Notes: generated from the letters alone by a model not told the origin. Shown: positions 17,496 to 25,952, counted from the stretch's first letter. The stretch is DNA of 39,353 bases from Dialister sp. CAG:486 (GCA_000434475.1 FR879538.1:6552-45904), one strand, 5' to 3'. Translations and numbers: made by a program.

Positions 17496-17540
17496 GGAAA
17501 CACTGATTAAATCTGACTCTGCGATTTAATCAGCGTTTCC
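17496..17540. mobile_element. minimal (45-bp) MITE-like palindrome
   Basis: The arms ggaaacactgattaaatc and gatttaatcagcgtttcc are inverted copies of each other around a 9-base centre, and match the terminal inverted repeats of the elements at 37117-37275 and 39035-39194. The flanks gcgcta and tagcgc extend the palindrome. It looks like a copy whose interior has been lost, and it lies directly upstream of the 16195-17487 fragment. Confidence 0.7.
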
Positions 17541-17588
17541 ATAGCGCTTATTGATACAGCATGCCCTTGTAACTTTAATTTAGACATT

Positions 17589-17712
17589 TCACTCAAGAAA
17601 CATGAACCCAATTGCCAGCATAATTAGATAAATTCCGAAGCCAATGCATAATTTCCAGTGTTTCCTTCTTTCCTGCATTGATTTATCTTTAATCGTTGAA
17701 TTTTCTGGCAAT
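17589..17712 (-). pseudogene. 3' remnant of a membrane immunity-type gene
   Basis: The minus strand reads LPENSTIKDKSMQERRKHWK, then a hydrophobic LCIGFGIYLIMLAIGFMFLE and stop. Its first 41 bases match the end of the immunity gene at 19193-19548 (LPENSTIKDKSMQ), apart from one base. The left-over is cut off at 17713 by a 'gggctaacc' intergenic repeat. It probably preserves the original C-terminus (a further membrane helix) that the copy at 19193 has lost. Confidence 0.65.
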
Positions 17713-17751
17713 TGCAGCACGCCCGAGGGGCTAACCTTGAACCCATTAACC

Positions 17752-18300
17752 TTACTTTTCTATCCCATGCAGAATGATATCCTCGAGCACATTCATCACA
17801 TCCGTACCCGTCATATTCTGCTCGCGAAGGAAATCCGCATCATTCAGATTGTGCGTCGATGTGATGAGGATCATGCGAAGGATCGTCAAATTCACCTCAC
17901 GAAAAGCCCCCGCCGCGACCCCGGCCTTAAGGAGCTCCATCATATAGTCGAACTCCTCATACTTGAAATCCATCCACATCTTCCAGATCTCCGGATAATG
18001 GATCTCTATATCCTGATAAAACCCATCCGGCATCGCCCACAGCGTCTCCACGAAGAGACGGCAGTACGAGAGCAGCCGCCCGCGCGCCGTGTCCTTCTTC
18101 ATCATCAGCGCTTCCTTCGCCTTCCGAAACGCCTCCTGATCTGCCAGACACACCATGCGGATCAGCACCGCCTTCGAAGACGCCTTCTGGTACAGCGTGC
18201 TTTTCGAGATATGGAGCTTCCTTGCGATATCGTCCATCGTGAATTTGACCGAGTGCAGCCGCATCTCTTCCTTCGCCGCCGCGATCAGCTGTTCATCCAT
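17752..18300 (-). CDS. TetR/AcrR family transcriptional regulator
   Basis: A 182-residue regulator with an N-terminal helix-turn-helix (FTMDDIARKLHISKSTLYQK, about residues 20-39) and a variable all-helical ligand/dimerisation domain. ATG 18300 follows GGAGGAATC. It has its own promoter carrying two AGTACT palindromes, likely autoregulatory operators. It is unrelated in type to the cdi genes around it and richer in GC than the neighbouring immunity genes; its target and inducer cannot be told from the sequence. Confidence 0.88.
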   Translation of the reverse strand: MDEQLIAAAKEEMRLHSVKFTMDDIARKLHISKSTLYQKASSKAVLIRMVCLADQEAFRKAKEALMMKKDTARGRLLSYCRLFVETLWAMPDGFYQDIEIHYPEIWKMWMDFKYEEFDYMMELLKAGVAAGAFREVNLTILRMILITSTHNLNDADFLREQNMTGTDVMNVLEDIILHGIEK

Positions 18301-18312
18301 AATGATTCCTCC

Positions 18313-18375
18313 AGTACTCTTTTCGTTTTTTTAGTACTCTACTCGTATTATAGCATGATTTATCGGGAAAACAAA
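18313..18375 (-). promoter_or_regulatory. promoter and putative operators of the TetR-type gene
   Basis: On the minus strand a consensus TATAAT (18347-18352) has TTTGTT 17 bp upstream (18370-18375). Between it and the ribosome site two AGTACT palindromes lie 20 bp apart (18313-18318, 18333-18338), each within a GAGTACT direct repeat, where a TetR repressor would block transcription. Confidence 0.55.
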
Positions 18376-18402
18376 TTCTATTTTTTCACATGCGGAAAGT
18401 GC

Positions 18403-18439
18403 AAAAGAGCAATGAGCCTGCAAAGCTCATCGCTCTTTT
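18403..18439. terminator. bidirectional terminator within a 59-bp inverted repeat
   Basis: AAAAGAGC and GCTCTTTT flank an inner ATGAGC/GCTCAT stem; the outer arms extend to 18392-18450 (gcggaaagt/actttccgc). The A/T ends of the core give a run of U in both directions, separating the TetR gene from the orphan immunity-like gene. Confidence 0.7.
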
Positions 18440-18654
18440 GTACTTTCCGCGCATCCAATCAGTCTTCCTATGTATAACCATGGATTAAGATTAAAACTGA
18501 TAACTGTGTTCGTTTATCCCCCATAAATCTCATCAGCGTAAGACTACCGTTTTTAATGACAAAACACCGGTAACTAATAAATATAACGAGCCGGTTGTCA
18601 AGACCAGCCATCACATCATGCGGCTATTTTCGGTGGAACCATCCCCTATCTGGG

Positions 18655-18694
18655 GCATGCTTTTTCTACTGGAAATCCAATAGCAAAAGCATGC
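18655..18694. repeat. long imperfect palindrome downstream of the 18716-19105 gene
   Basis: GCATGCTTTT and AAAAGCATGC enclose tctactgg/ccaatagc arms. No clear U run follows on either strand. It begins 22 bases past the stop of the gene at 18716. The 18301-18715 gap otherwise holds the TetR promoter, the terminator at 18403-18439 and a 'gagccggttgtcaagacc' piece related to the island flank. Confidence 0.55.
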
Positions 18695-18715
18695 TCATAG
18701 ATTAATTCAATATAT

Positions 18716-19105
18716 CTAAAAGAAATACATCAATAAAAAAAGTACCGGTAATAATATTATTGCTTCTAGCTGTAATAAGTTTCTTTGTTTATATGACTCA
18801 TTTTTAGGGCCATGTTTATAACATACGTAGTTACCATAAACCCCTATTAAATATAGCATTACTAACAATGTGTATACACACTCATTATAATATCTTCCAT
18901 CTAACACCAAAAAGTCAGATAAAGTTATATAACTAACCCCTAGAAAAAGAATTATCCATAGCCCAAATCTAACCCACAATTTCGAATGCTTCATTAACAA
19001 TCTAGCATCTTCATTTGCTGTTTCATCACCTACCACAAGTTCTCGAAAAAGCAGTAAGCACATAACAAATACGATCGTATCCAAAACAGGAGAATGTAAA
19101 AACAT
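18716..19105 (-). CDS. four-helix membrane protein, probable orphan CDI immunity
   Basis: A 129-residue, AT-rich, very hydrophobic protein with about four membrane helices (TIVFVMCLLLF; FGLWIILFLGVSYITL; VYTLLVMLYLIGVYG; EAIILLPVLFLLMYFF). I do not recognise a family. It starts four bases after a short reading frame tail (19109-19192) that looks like the C-terminus of a lost CdiA toxin, the usual toxin-immunity spacing, so an orphan immunity role is the best inference. Multi-helix immunity proteins are known for pore-forming colicins and CDI toxins. Confidence 0.65.
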   Translation of the reverse strand: MFLHSPVLDTIVFVMCLLLFRELVVGDETANEDARLLMKHSKLWVRFGLWIILFLGVSYITLSDFLVLDGRYYNECVYTLLVMLYLIGVYGNYVCYKHGPKNESYKQRNLLQLEAIILLPVLFLLMYFF

Positions 19106-19108
19106 AGT

Positions 19109-19192
19109 TTATACCTCACTATTCTTAGATTTAGCATCCGAATTTGACGGATTCCCTGACTCGGCTTTTTTTAGCTCCTCTTTTTTTGATTG
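19109..19192 (-). pseudogene. C-terminal tail of a lost CdiA toxin
   Basis: A 27-codon in-frame tail (KKEELKKAESGNPSNSDAKS...EV then TAA) ends four bases before the ATG of the 18716-19105 gene and is directly preceded by the TAG that closes the shifted frame of the immunity gene upstream. The charged, low-complexity end resembles the C-terminal ends of the other toxins here. It marks a recombination junction near 19195-19215. Confidence 0.45.
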
Positions 19193-19272
19193 CTATATAT
19201 ATTGCTTCCAACTTCCCTGCATTGATTTATCTTTAATCGTTGAATTTTCTGGCAATAATCTCAATGATATGC

Positions 19273-19548
19273 CTATACAAATTGTTCCAAGGCTCCAGAT
19301 AAAAAAGCAATACTCACAATAATATTTGAATCGGTCATTTCTTTATTTACTATGCAAGGCAAAATTAGTGGCCAAAAGAAAAATAGAAAACCACCAAAAT
19401 AGGCAAAGAACCTATAAGCAAATGGATACTTTCTTTCCCGGATATATCTCCTCACGAGGTTTAACAACATAAAAATGTAAAAAATTACAATTGTTAGAAA
19501 TTGAAAATCGTAATAGTGGAAGTCCAGAATATCATTAATATTAATCAT
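19273..19548 (-). CDS. membrane immunity-type protein, frameshifted at a T6 tract
   Basis: The open frame gives 91 residues with three hydrophobic stretches (FLTIVIFYIFMLLNLV; FAYFGGFLFFFWPLILPCIV; NIIVSIAFL). It starts two bases after the toxin stop at 19551, the arrangement of a CDI immunity gene. Adding one T to the T6 run at 19301-19306 would extend it as FFIWSLGTICIGISLRLLPE and on to a TAG at 19193-19195, and the LPENSTIKDKSMQ end recurs at 17589-17712. So this copy is probably broken, or switched by slippage, unless the run is a sequencing error. Family not recognised. Confidence 0.65.
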   Translation of the reverse strand: MININDILDFHYYDFQFLTIVIFYIFMLLNLVRRYIRERKYPFAYRFFAYFGGFLFFFWPLILPCIVNKEMTDSNIIVSIAFLSGALEQFV

Positions 19549-19550
19549 AA

Positions 19551-21119
19551 TTACTTTCCCTTACTACTACCTTTAGTCAACTGTATATCTTGATCGGTTG
19601 GGATTTTATCTTTTATCCCGTCTTTAGCTCGATCCCCAGCCATTGCACCGCCTACTGCTCCTATGATACCAAATGGTTTACCAGCAGCAATTCCTCCAAA
19701 CAATGGTAATCCATCACTTCCCCAAGCCAGCCATAATCTATAACCACTATAATTATTCCAATCATCCATCATATCACTTAACGTCAGAGGTACACCTATA
19801 GCTCCACCGGCTTTTGTAAAATATTTAAATAAAGGGCCTCCCCAATTTTGTTTGACTAACTCATTAGGAACCATATTTGCTTTTTCGGATAACGCATTGC
19901 TAGCCAAGGATTTTGACCAAGAATAAGCCTTCAATTCATCAACCTTAGAAAGTTCAGGGAAAATTTTATCTCCTACCTTGTCAGTCTTACTAAAACCAGG
20001 AATTATGGATTCCATCTCATTCCAATTGTCCACGCCAAGATAAATCATCGACCTATTTTGCTTATCGAATCTCTCATCTTTAAATGTTCCAGAATAATAA
20101 GTGTCTCCATCATCCCCATTTATGATATATGTATATCCCATCCCCGGACTTTTAGGGTCTTCTATCCATACAGACGTATATTTGTACAAGTCTTCTCGAT
20201 TGATGGGAATATCAGTACCATTTACATTCGTCACATACTGATAAGTACCATCTGGTTGTAACAGAGCTGCAATTTTCCCCATACCAGAGATATTGCCTTT
20301 TTCATCTTTTCTAGATCCATAGTAATTCCATTTGGTTCCAGCTAATGCTATATCAGCCACTTCAGATACGCTTCCATTGGCTAACTTCCCAAGCGTAGAT
20401 GCAACGCCCATACTAATCCACTGTACTGTATCAGGATATTTCTGCATCCAATCCTCGCCTTTTGTCTTGGTCAGATAACCCATAACATATTCATTTATAC
20501 TGCCTGACAATGCACCGGTTGCTGCACTTCCTCCTGCCATGTCTCCCATGAGCGCCCCGAAAGCGCCGTGGAGGAGCATCTTTTCCGTAGATCCATCTTT
20601 CCAGCCCTTGCTTTCGGCGTATGTATGGATTGCCTGATTGCCGTACTTTTCCAGCATGCCTACCAGTTCTTGTCTTTCTTCTACCTTGGTCTTATCAAAG
20701 ATTTCCTGTAGCTGGTTCAAGCTATTCTTGGTATCTCGATTGAGACTTGCAATGTCCTGTTTCTGCTTTTCTTTATTCGTGATATGAATAGTTCCTTCTG
20801 CCACTGCCGATTTCGTTGTACTATCAGCGTTATCTTTTACCGTAGGTGTCAGATTGGGAGTCAGTCCTCTCTGGTTCAGTTTGCTGCTCTTATCATTTGG
20901 CGAATAAGATACACCCATACCGCCTGCTTTATAATCCGCTTTGTTTTCCTTATCTTCCCAGCTCAAAGTGCCAGTAGTCAGAGTATTTTTATCCTTGCTT
21001 GCATCGCTACCAATCACTCCACCTTTCAGATCGGTATTGTCTTTGACAGAGATATCAAAGCCTTCACCGCCCGCACGGATGCCTGCCTGATTGATGACGC
21101 TTTCATAGTGACTCTTCAT
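19551..21119 (-). CDS. orphan CdiA C-terminal module with glycine-rich membrane-type toxin tip
   Basis: 522 codons from an internal ATG; the frame really continues the repeats of 21169-22573 across a frameshift. Residues 1-130 match the end of the CdiA repeat field (AGIRAGGEGFDISVKDNTDL), 130-245 the pre-toxin region (EIFDKTKVEERQELVGMLEK, LLHGAFGALMGDMAGGSAAT), closing at the junction AGTKWNYYGS. After it the sequence is unlike the other modules: about 275 residues ending in a Gly/Ala-rich hydrophobic segment (LPLFGGIAAGKPFGIIGAVG) and a Lys-rich tail. The glycine-zipper tip and the multi-helix immunity partner suggest a toxin that acts on the membrane (inference). No signal peptide, so not exported by itself. 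Confidence 0.75.
   Translation of the reverse strand: MKSHYESVINQAGIRAGGEGFDISVKDNTDLKGGVIGSDASKDKNTLTTGTLSWEDKENKADYKAGGMGVSYSPNDKSSKLNQRGLTPNLTPTVKDNADSTTKSAVAEGTIHITNKEKQKQDIASLNRDTKNSLNQLQEIFDKTKVEERQELVGMLEKYGNQAIHTYAESKGWKDGSTEKMLLHGAFGALMGDMAGGSAATGALSGSINEYVMGYLTKTKGEDWMQKYPDTVQWISMGVASTLGKLANGSVSEVADIALAGTKWNYYGSRKDEKGNISGMGKIAALLQPDGTYQYVTNVNGTDIPINREDLYKYTSVWIEDPKSPGMGYTYIINGDDGDTYYSGTFKDERFDKQNRSMIYLGVDNWNEMESIIPGFSKTDKVGDKIFPELSKVDELKAYSWSKSLASNALSEKANMVPNELVKQNWGGPLFKYFTKAGGAIGVPLTLSDMMDDWNNYSGYRLWLAWGSDGLPLFGGIAAGKPFGIIGAVGGAMAGDRAKDGIKDKIPTDQDIQLTKGSSKGK
20533..20672. repeat. 140-bp stretch identical to 27952-28091 (pre-toxin region)
   Basis: By eye this DNA, encoding the end of the pre-toxin region, is identical to the same region of the full-length cdiA. 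It lies just upstream of the point where the toxin tips diverge, so a crossover here would swap this tip and its immunity gene onto the full CdiA. Confidence 0.8.
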
Positions 21120-21170
21120 GTTCCCTTTGGACGCACTACCGCCATAGCTGGTTTTACCGGCTGGTGTTCT

Positions 21171-21236
21171 AAAGGTTATGCCTGCCGATATGTTTTTTTG
21201 CTGCTGTACTAAAGCTCATGCCTGCCGATATGTTTT
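21171..21236. repeat. 40-bp-period tandem duplication at a frameshift
   Basis: 'atgcctgccgatatgtttt' occurs at 21178-21196 and 21218-21236. The left copy carries T7 (A7 in the coding sense) and the reading frame breaks there. Confidence 0.7.
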
Positions 21237-22150
21237 CTTCGCTATACTCTTTCTTGGTCTGCAAACTTTCGATATTTAGATTCCCGTCTACATCGGCCTT
21301 CACTTTGTTTCCGCTGACCGTACTGCCGATGAGCTTGGTGTCTTTTCCGCTCTTCATGGTCAGTGTATCATTTGCATTCACGGTACTTGCTCTATAGCTG
21401 GTAGTACTGCCGTTTTCTTTGCCTTTACCAGCATAGAATTTACCATCTACAGAAACTACTGAACCGGCAGAAAGACTGACGCCAAGACTACCGCCTTTGC
21501 TGCTTTGGCTACTCTTCTGGGTTTCTTTTTCTTCTGTAGCCCAAATATGTATATCGTTATCAGCTTCTAAGTGGATATGGTTGCCTACGATATCAGAGCC
21601 TTTGACATTCAAATCTTCTTTCGTCTTAATAGTCACGTCTTGTCCTGCCTGCAATGAACTGCCTTGCGCTTCTGTCATGGTGCTATGGCTTTCTGACTTA
21701 CTGGAGCTGCTACTGATACCGATAGAAACCGTAGGAGAAAAATTCCCCTTGACCGCAGCTTTTAATGCATCTCCATTTTCCTTTATCTTTTCTGCTGTCT
21801 CATACCCATAGAGAGCTTTCAGACGATGATCGGAAACTTCTGTCATCCGTGTAGCCGGCGCGGCCACCGACTCTATAGCTTCGATACCAGCACCGCCCAC
21901 AGAGACAGTGAGCCCGCTCTTCTTGTATTCGTGCTTTTCCTCGCTGTGATAGATATTGTCTTTGCTTGAAATATTTACGTTTTCGCCGGTCATTGAAATA
22001 TCTTTCCCCGCGATAATATCCGATGCATTCACATGGATGTCCTTATCAGAAGTAATAGTAACATTACCAGAGATACTGCCAACTGTAGAGCCTTTCTGCA
22101 GAACGTCCGCATCTTTGTACTGGTCCTTCCGTTTTTCCGCCCCGATGGTA

Positions 22151-22444
22151 AAGCCGAGTCCGCCACCCGAGAGCAGGCCGCTCTTCTTGACCTGCTTGGC
22201 GTAGTCATGCCGTTCGTACTCTTCCGCGCTGGAAATGGAAGTATCTTTGCCGGAAGAAATCGCGACGTCATGTGTGCCGATGACTTGGGATCCAGTCATA
22301 TTTGTATTCCCGCCTGCGGTGATCTGCACGGCATCTCCCGAAAGGGTAGAGGCTGTCACGGTCTTGCTTTCGTCACGGCTCTTGATCGTTGTGGTCTTGC
22401 TGGAGAGGAGACCGCGTTCCTTGTATTTCAGGCCGTAGTCGTCC
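22151..22444. repeat. 294-bp stretch near-identical to 25561-25854
   Basis: By eye only two mismatches (near 22402-22404) against the homologous part of the next orphan module; the first 251 bp are identical. Same orientation, 3.4 kb apart. Confidence 0.8.
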
Positions 22445-22591
22445 GCGGCTTCGTTGTAACCATTTTTCGATAATTACACCATTACCAGCTTTGGCTGTAA
22501 TAGTCTCGCATTCACTGACGGTTGTGGTATTTCTTGCGTTAATGTCATTATCCGATGTCAGGGTTACTTGCATGAGTAGTACACCAACTTT

Positions 22592-23065
22592 TTATAGTCC
22601 CATTTTTCTAAAAATATCCTCTTTTTGTATCCAAAACCTCCATATTTCAGATCCTTCCTCGTGTTCAATATAACATGTAATTTCTTTCTTTTTTAGTGTT
22701 AAATAGTACGTGCACTTTCCAGTTCTGTTATCTAGATCCCATCTATTTGTACAAATTGTCCAATCTTGTTTTCGTGCATAATCAGAAAAGAAATTTACGC
22801 CATCTTGTGTTGAAAGTTGCGGATATATGCGATTAGCAATAACAGACTTTACAATCCATCTCTTATCGATAGTAATTGTTTCCCCTTTTCGTTCTGTGGG
22901 ATCGGGTATTTGATTACATACATTAAGCATCTGTTCAACATCATATTTTACATAGTTTTCATCTAGGTATTGTGTTCCCCAATATACACCCAAAGTAATT
23001 AACAATATACTCAATGTAACTGCAATGGAACATACTGTCATTTTTGCATCATTAGATGTTTTCAT
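22592..23065 (-). CDS. probable CDI immunity protein, single helix with periplasmic domain
   Basis: About 157 residues, AT-rich. An N-terminal membrane helix (MTVCSIAVTLSILLITLGVYWG) is followed by a soluble domain with Cys pairs (MLNVCNQIPD, WTICTNRW, GKCTYYL, EITCYIEHEE) suggesting disulfides and thus a periplasmic location. No family recognised. It lies 13 bases after the stop of the orphan CdiA module at 23079, the position of a CDI immunity gene. ATG 23065 is chosen since AGCAGGTGA precedes it; an alternative ATG at 23089 would overlap the toxin end. Confidence 0.72.
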   Translation of the reverse strand: MKTSNDAKMTVCSIAVTLSILLITLGVYWGTQYLDENYVKYDVEQMLNVCNQIPDPTERKGETITIDKRWIVKSVIANRIYPQLSTQDGVNFFSDYARKQDWTICTNRWDLDNRTGKCTYYLTLKKKEITCYIEHEEGSEIWRFWIQKEDIFRKMGL

Positions 23066-23078
23066 AGAATTCACCTGC

Positions 23079-25952
23079 TTATAAGTCATTTATATTACAA
23101 ATGAACTCTGTATAATTAACAATTCCGGAAGCAGATAGCCCTGCACCACTTGCTATACCAATTTCTCTATCCCCATACTTTGTTCCTATGGACACAGCGC
23201 CAGATAAAAAGATGCCACTAAACCCAAAAGAACCACTAATTCCTGTTATTGCCTCCTTATAATCAGAATTTTTCCAATTAGATGTATCTGCTTTAAATTT
23301 CCCTGTTGTTACACCTGCACTAGCCCCAAATACCATACCTGTTCCTGTGGAATAATATACATTTCCCCGACGATCCATAATGAAACCACCAGAAATGCCT
23401 AGATCTAATCCAAGACTACCATTTAAGGAAACAAAATCTTCATCGCCAAAATTATAATTAGTGAGGCCTCTACTTTTAGCTAGACGTAATGCTTCTACAA
23501 CAACTACATGACCATTATCTTTCGATCGTAAATCTCGTAATGTTTTGGTTCCTGTAATAATTGCGTGTTCAGTTTCATCAGAATATTCTTCATCTTCTGA
23601 TAAATTGGCAGAAGCAATAAAAGCATCTTGTTCTTGATCCAATTGATCATAGTAATCTCGAATTGATTGAACTGTTTTTTCATCGCCGCGTTCTTCTGCC
23701 TCTGCTATTAAACGCTCTTTTTCTTCTTTTTGCTCATGGCTTAGCCAGTTGAACTTCGTTCCATTCCATGCCACTGCTTCACCTGTTTTACCATCGTTGA
23801 GTGCTTTCCCCACAGCATATCCTATAACACTTCCCGCATCCTCCCGCAGCTCTGGATAGTCTTTGAGAAGCTTGTCGAGCACAGGCTGCAGACGTTCGGT
23901 GGCCGCTCCCGCAGCACCTCCGGCGAGCGCACTGTTCCCTGACATTTGAGCAGTCAGCGCTCCCAGCAAGCCGTGAAGCAGCGTCCTTCTGTAGTCATCT
24001 TCGGCCCAGTTCTTTTCTTTGGCAATGTCTCCGATTTTCTCTGCGCCCAGCTTGGCAAATTCGCTGACAAGCTCTCTCCGTTCCTGTATTTTCTTTTTGT
24101 CGAAAATCTTTTCCAGCTGATGCAGGCTGGTTTCCGTATCTCGGTTCAGCGTGGAAATATCCTGCTTCTGATGAGCTTGGTCAGTGATTGAAACAGCGCC
24201 ATCGATTAGTGCTGACTGTGTGATCGTTTCAGCCTGTCCTTTGGCAGGCTGTGCATGAATGGGGCTGTTATGCATATGAATACCGCCTGTGGTTTTCTCT
24301 CCCTGCTTTGTCTGGATGGTCTTTGTGGGTGTCCAGTCAGCTCCATATAGTCTTCCGTTGGTAGCCATAGAATACCCTGCTTTGTTTTGTACATCCGACC
24401 AAGACAGTGTGCCTGTCGTGAGGTTGTTCTTTTCTTTAGCGGCAGTGCTGTCAATGAGTCCGCCGGTCAGGTTTGTGTTGCCCTTTACGGTGATATCATA
24501 TCCGTTTGCACCAGCGTGAATACCGGCCTGTTCTGTCACACTTTCATACTGGGAATCTGTATTTTCTTCAGACTTGCCTGTCATCCATTTGCCATGGTGA
24601 GCAGTAGCACGAGAGGTACCTGTGCTGAAGTTGCTGCCAGTGTTATGACTCTGCGATCGATAAGTATCTGTATCCTGCAAACTCTCGATGGAAAGATTTC
24701 CACCAGCTTGAACGCTAACTTGACCCGCAGAAACGCGGCTTCCGCGAAGGGCTGTATCTTTGCCGCTTTCCATGGAAATTTTCTCTTCGGCAGTCAGCTG
24801 GCTGCCGGTATGCGTAGTTATGATTTCCGCTTCTGTGCCAGTGCCTTTGCTGTTTTCCGCAAATACATTATTCCCTGTTGGCATGAAATTCATTCCCATC
24901 TGGCTGCTTTTGCTGCTTTGCACGGTGTCCGTGGTACTTCTATCCTCCGCGGCATCGAGCATGATGCTGCCACCTGCATGGAAGGAAATCGTATGACCGG
25001 AAGCCTGAGAACCTTTCATGGAAATATCCGATTTGGCCTGCACCTTCACATTCTCGTTTGCGATAAGTATACTTGCCATGGCTTCTGTGGATTTGGCATG
25101 GTTTTCCGCTTTAAAAGAGCTGGAGCCGATTCCCACGCTGACACCGGGCATTCCTTTCCCTGACAGATCTTTCAAGACATCTTTCCCTTTTGCTATTGTC
25201 TGGTAGACTTCTGCGCCATAAAGTGCTTTCAGTTGTTTATCTCTAGCGCTGGATGCCTTTTGAGCATAAACCAGAGCATCACTCAGAACTGCTACCGCTC
25301 CACCCGTAGCAGAGACAGTGAGCCCGCTCTTTTTATACTCGTGCTTTTCTTCGCTATGATACACATTGTCTTTGCTGGAAATCTGTACATTCTCGCCTGT
25401 GATAGAAATGTCCTTCCCTGCGAGTACGGCTGATGCGCCGATTTCCGTCTTGTTGCCTGATTCGATCGACACATTCCCACTGACGCTTCCCACGGTCGAC
25501 GACTTCTGAAGAAGGTCAGCATCGCTATACTGATCTTTCCGTTTCTCCGTCCCGATGGTGAAGCCGAGTCCGCCACCCGAGAGCAGGCCGCTCTTCTTGA
25601 CCTGCTTGGCGTAGTCATGCCGTTCGTACTCTTCCGCGCTGGAAATGGAAGTATCTTTGCCGGAAGAAATCGCGACGTCATGTGTGCCGATGACTTGGGA
25701 TCCAGTCATATTTGTATTCCCGCCTGCGGTGATCTGCACGGCATCTCCCGAAAGGGTAGAGGCTGTCACGGTCTTGCTTTCGTCACGGCTCTTGATCGTT
25801 GTGGTCTTGCTCAAGAGGAGACCGCGTTCCTTGTATTTCAGGCCGTAGTCGTCCCTGGACTCATTATAGCCGTTTTCCAGGTTCACGTCACCCTTGGCGG
25901 CAGCTGTTATTTGACCGTTTTCTGAAAGTGCCGTCGTATTTCTGGCACTCAA
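23079..25952 (-). CDS. orphan CdiA C-terminal module with glycine-rich beta-type tip
   Basis: 957 codons from a TTG at 25952; the homologous frame goes on upstream to about 26079, directly after the preceding immunity stop, broken by a one-base shift near 26031-26037. Residues 1-530 are filament repeats, about 590-720 the pre-toxin region (HQKQDISTLNRDTETSLHQL; LLHGLLGALTAQMSGNSALA), then the junction NGTKFNWLSHEQK. The tip of about 220 residues starts with an acidic, coiled-coil-like stretch (EKERLIAEAEERGDEKTVQS) and ends in a Gly/Ser-rich domain of repeated G-x-S/A-G (GFIMDRRGNVYYSTGTGMVF; FGFSGIFLSGAVSIGTKYGD). I do not recognise the toxin family. There is no signal peptide or TPS domain. 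The immunity gene follows at 22592. Confidence 0.78.
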   Translation of the reverse strand: MSARNTTALSENGQITAAAKGDVNLENGYNESRDDYGLKYKERGLLLSKTTTIKSRDESKTVTASTLSGDAVQITAGGNTNMTGSQVIGTHDVAISSGKDTSISSAEEYERHDYAKQVKKSGLLSGGGLGFTIGTEKRKDQYSDADLLQKSSTVGSVSGNVSIESGNKTEIGASAVLAGKDISITGENVQISSKDNVYHSEEKHEYKKSGLTVSATGGAVAVLSDALVYAQKASSARDKQLKALYGAEVYQTIAKGKDVLKDLSGKGMPGVSVGIGSSSFKAENHAKSTEAMASILIANENVKVQAKSDISMKGSQASGHTISFHAGGSIMLDAAEDRSTTDTVQSSKSSQMGMNFMPTGNNVFAENSKGTGTEAEIITTHTGSQLTAEEKISMESGKDTALRGSRVSAGQVSVQAGGNLSIESLQDTDTYRSQSHNTGSNFSTGTSRATAHHGKWMTGKSEENTDSQYESVTEQAGIHAGANGYDITVKGNTNLTGGLIDSTAAKEKNNLTTGTLSWSDVQNKAGYSMATNGRLYGADWTPTKTIQTKQGEKTTGGIHMHNSPIHAQPAKGQAETITQSALIDGAVSITDQAHQKQDISTLNRDTETSLHQLEKIFDKKKIQERRELVSEFAKLGAEKIGDIAKEKNWAEDDYRRTLLHGLLGALTAQMSGNSALAGGAAGAATERLQPVLDKLLKDYPELREDAGSVIGYAVGKALNDGKTGEAVAWNGTKFNWLSHEQKEEKERLIAEAEERGDEKTVQSIRDYYDQLDQEQDAFIASANLSEDEEYSDETEHAIITGTKTLRDLRSKDNGHVVVVEALRLAKSRGLTNYNFGDEDFVSLNGSLGLDLGISGGFIMDRRGNVYYSTGTGMVFGASAGVTTGKFKADTSNWKNSDYKEAITGISGSFGFSGIFLSGAVSIGTKYGDREIGIASGAGLSASGIVNYTEFICNINDL

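Larger units (their letters stand above)
21169..22573 (-). pseudogene. CdiA repeat-field fragment, frameshifted (upstream part of the 19551-21119 module)
   Basis: Starts after the stop of the immunity gene at 22592 with VGVLLMQVTLTSDNDINARN, a fusion of two points of the CdiA repeat field. At an A5 run (minus strand; 22463-22467) one extra base shifts the frame: the expected ENGYNEAADDYGLKY is read as EKWLQRSRGRL. The main frame (from an ATG at 22359) then runs as normal filament repeats (KSGLLSGGGLGFTIGAEKRK, DVTIKTKEDLNVKGSDIVGN) to a stop at 21169, where a second shift at the A7 run (21193-21199), within a 40-bp partial duplication, separates it from 19551-21119. Repair of both shifts would give a continuous orphan CdiA module. 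Confidence 0.75.
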
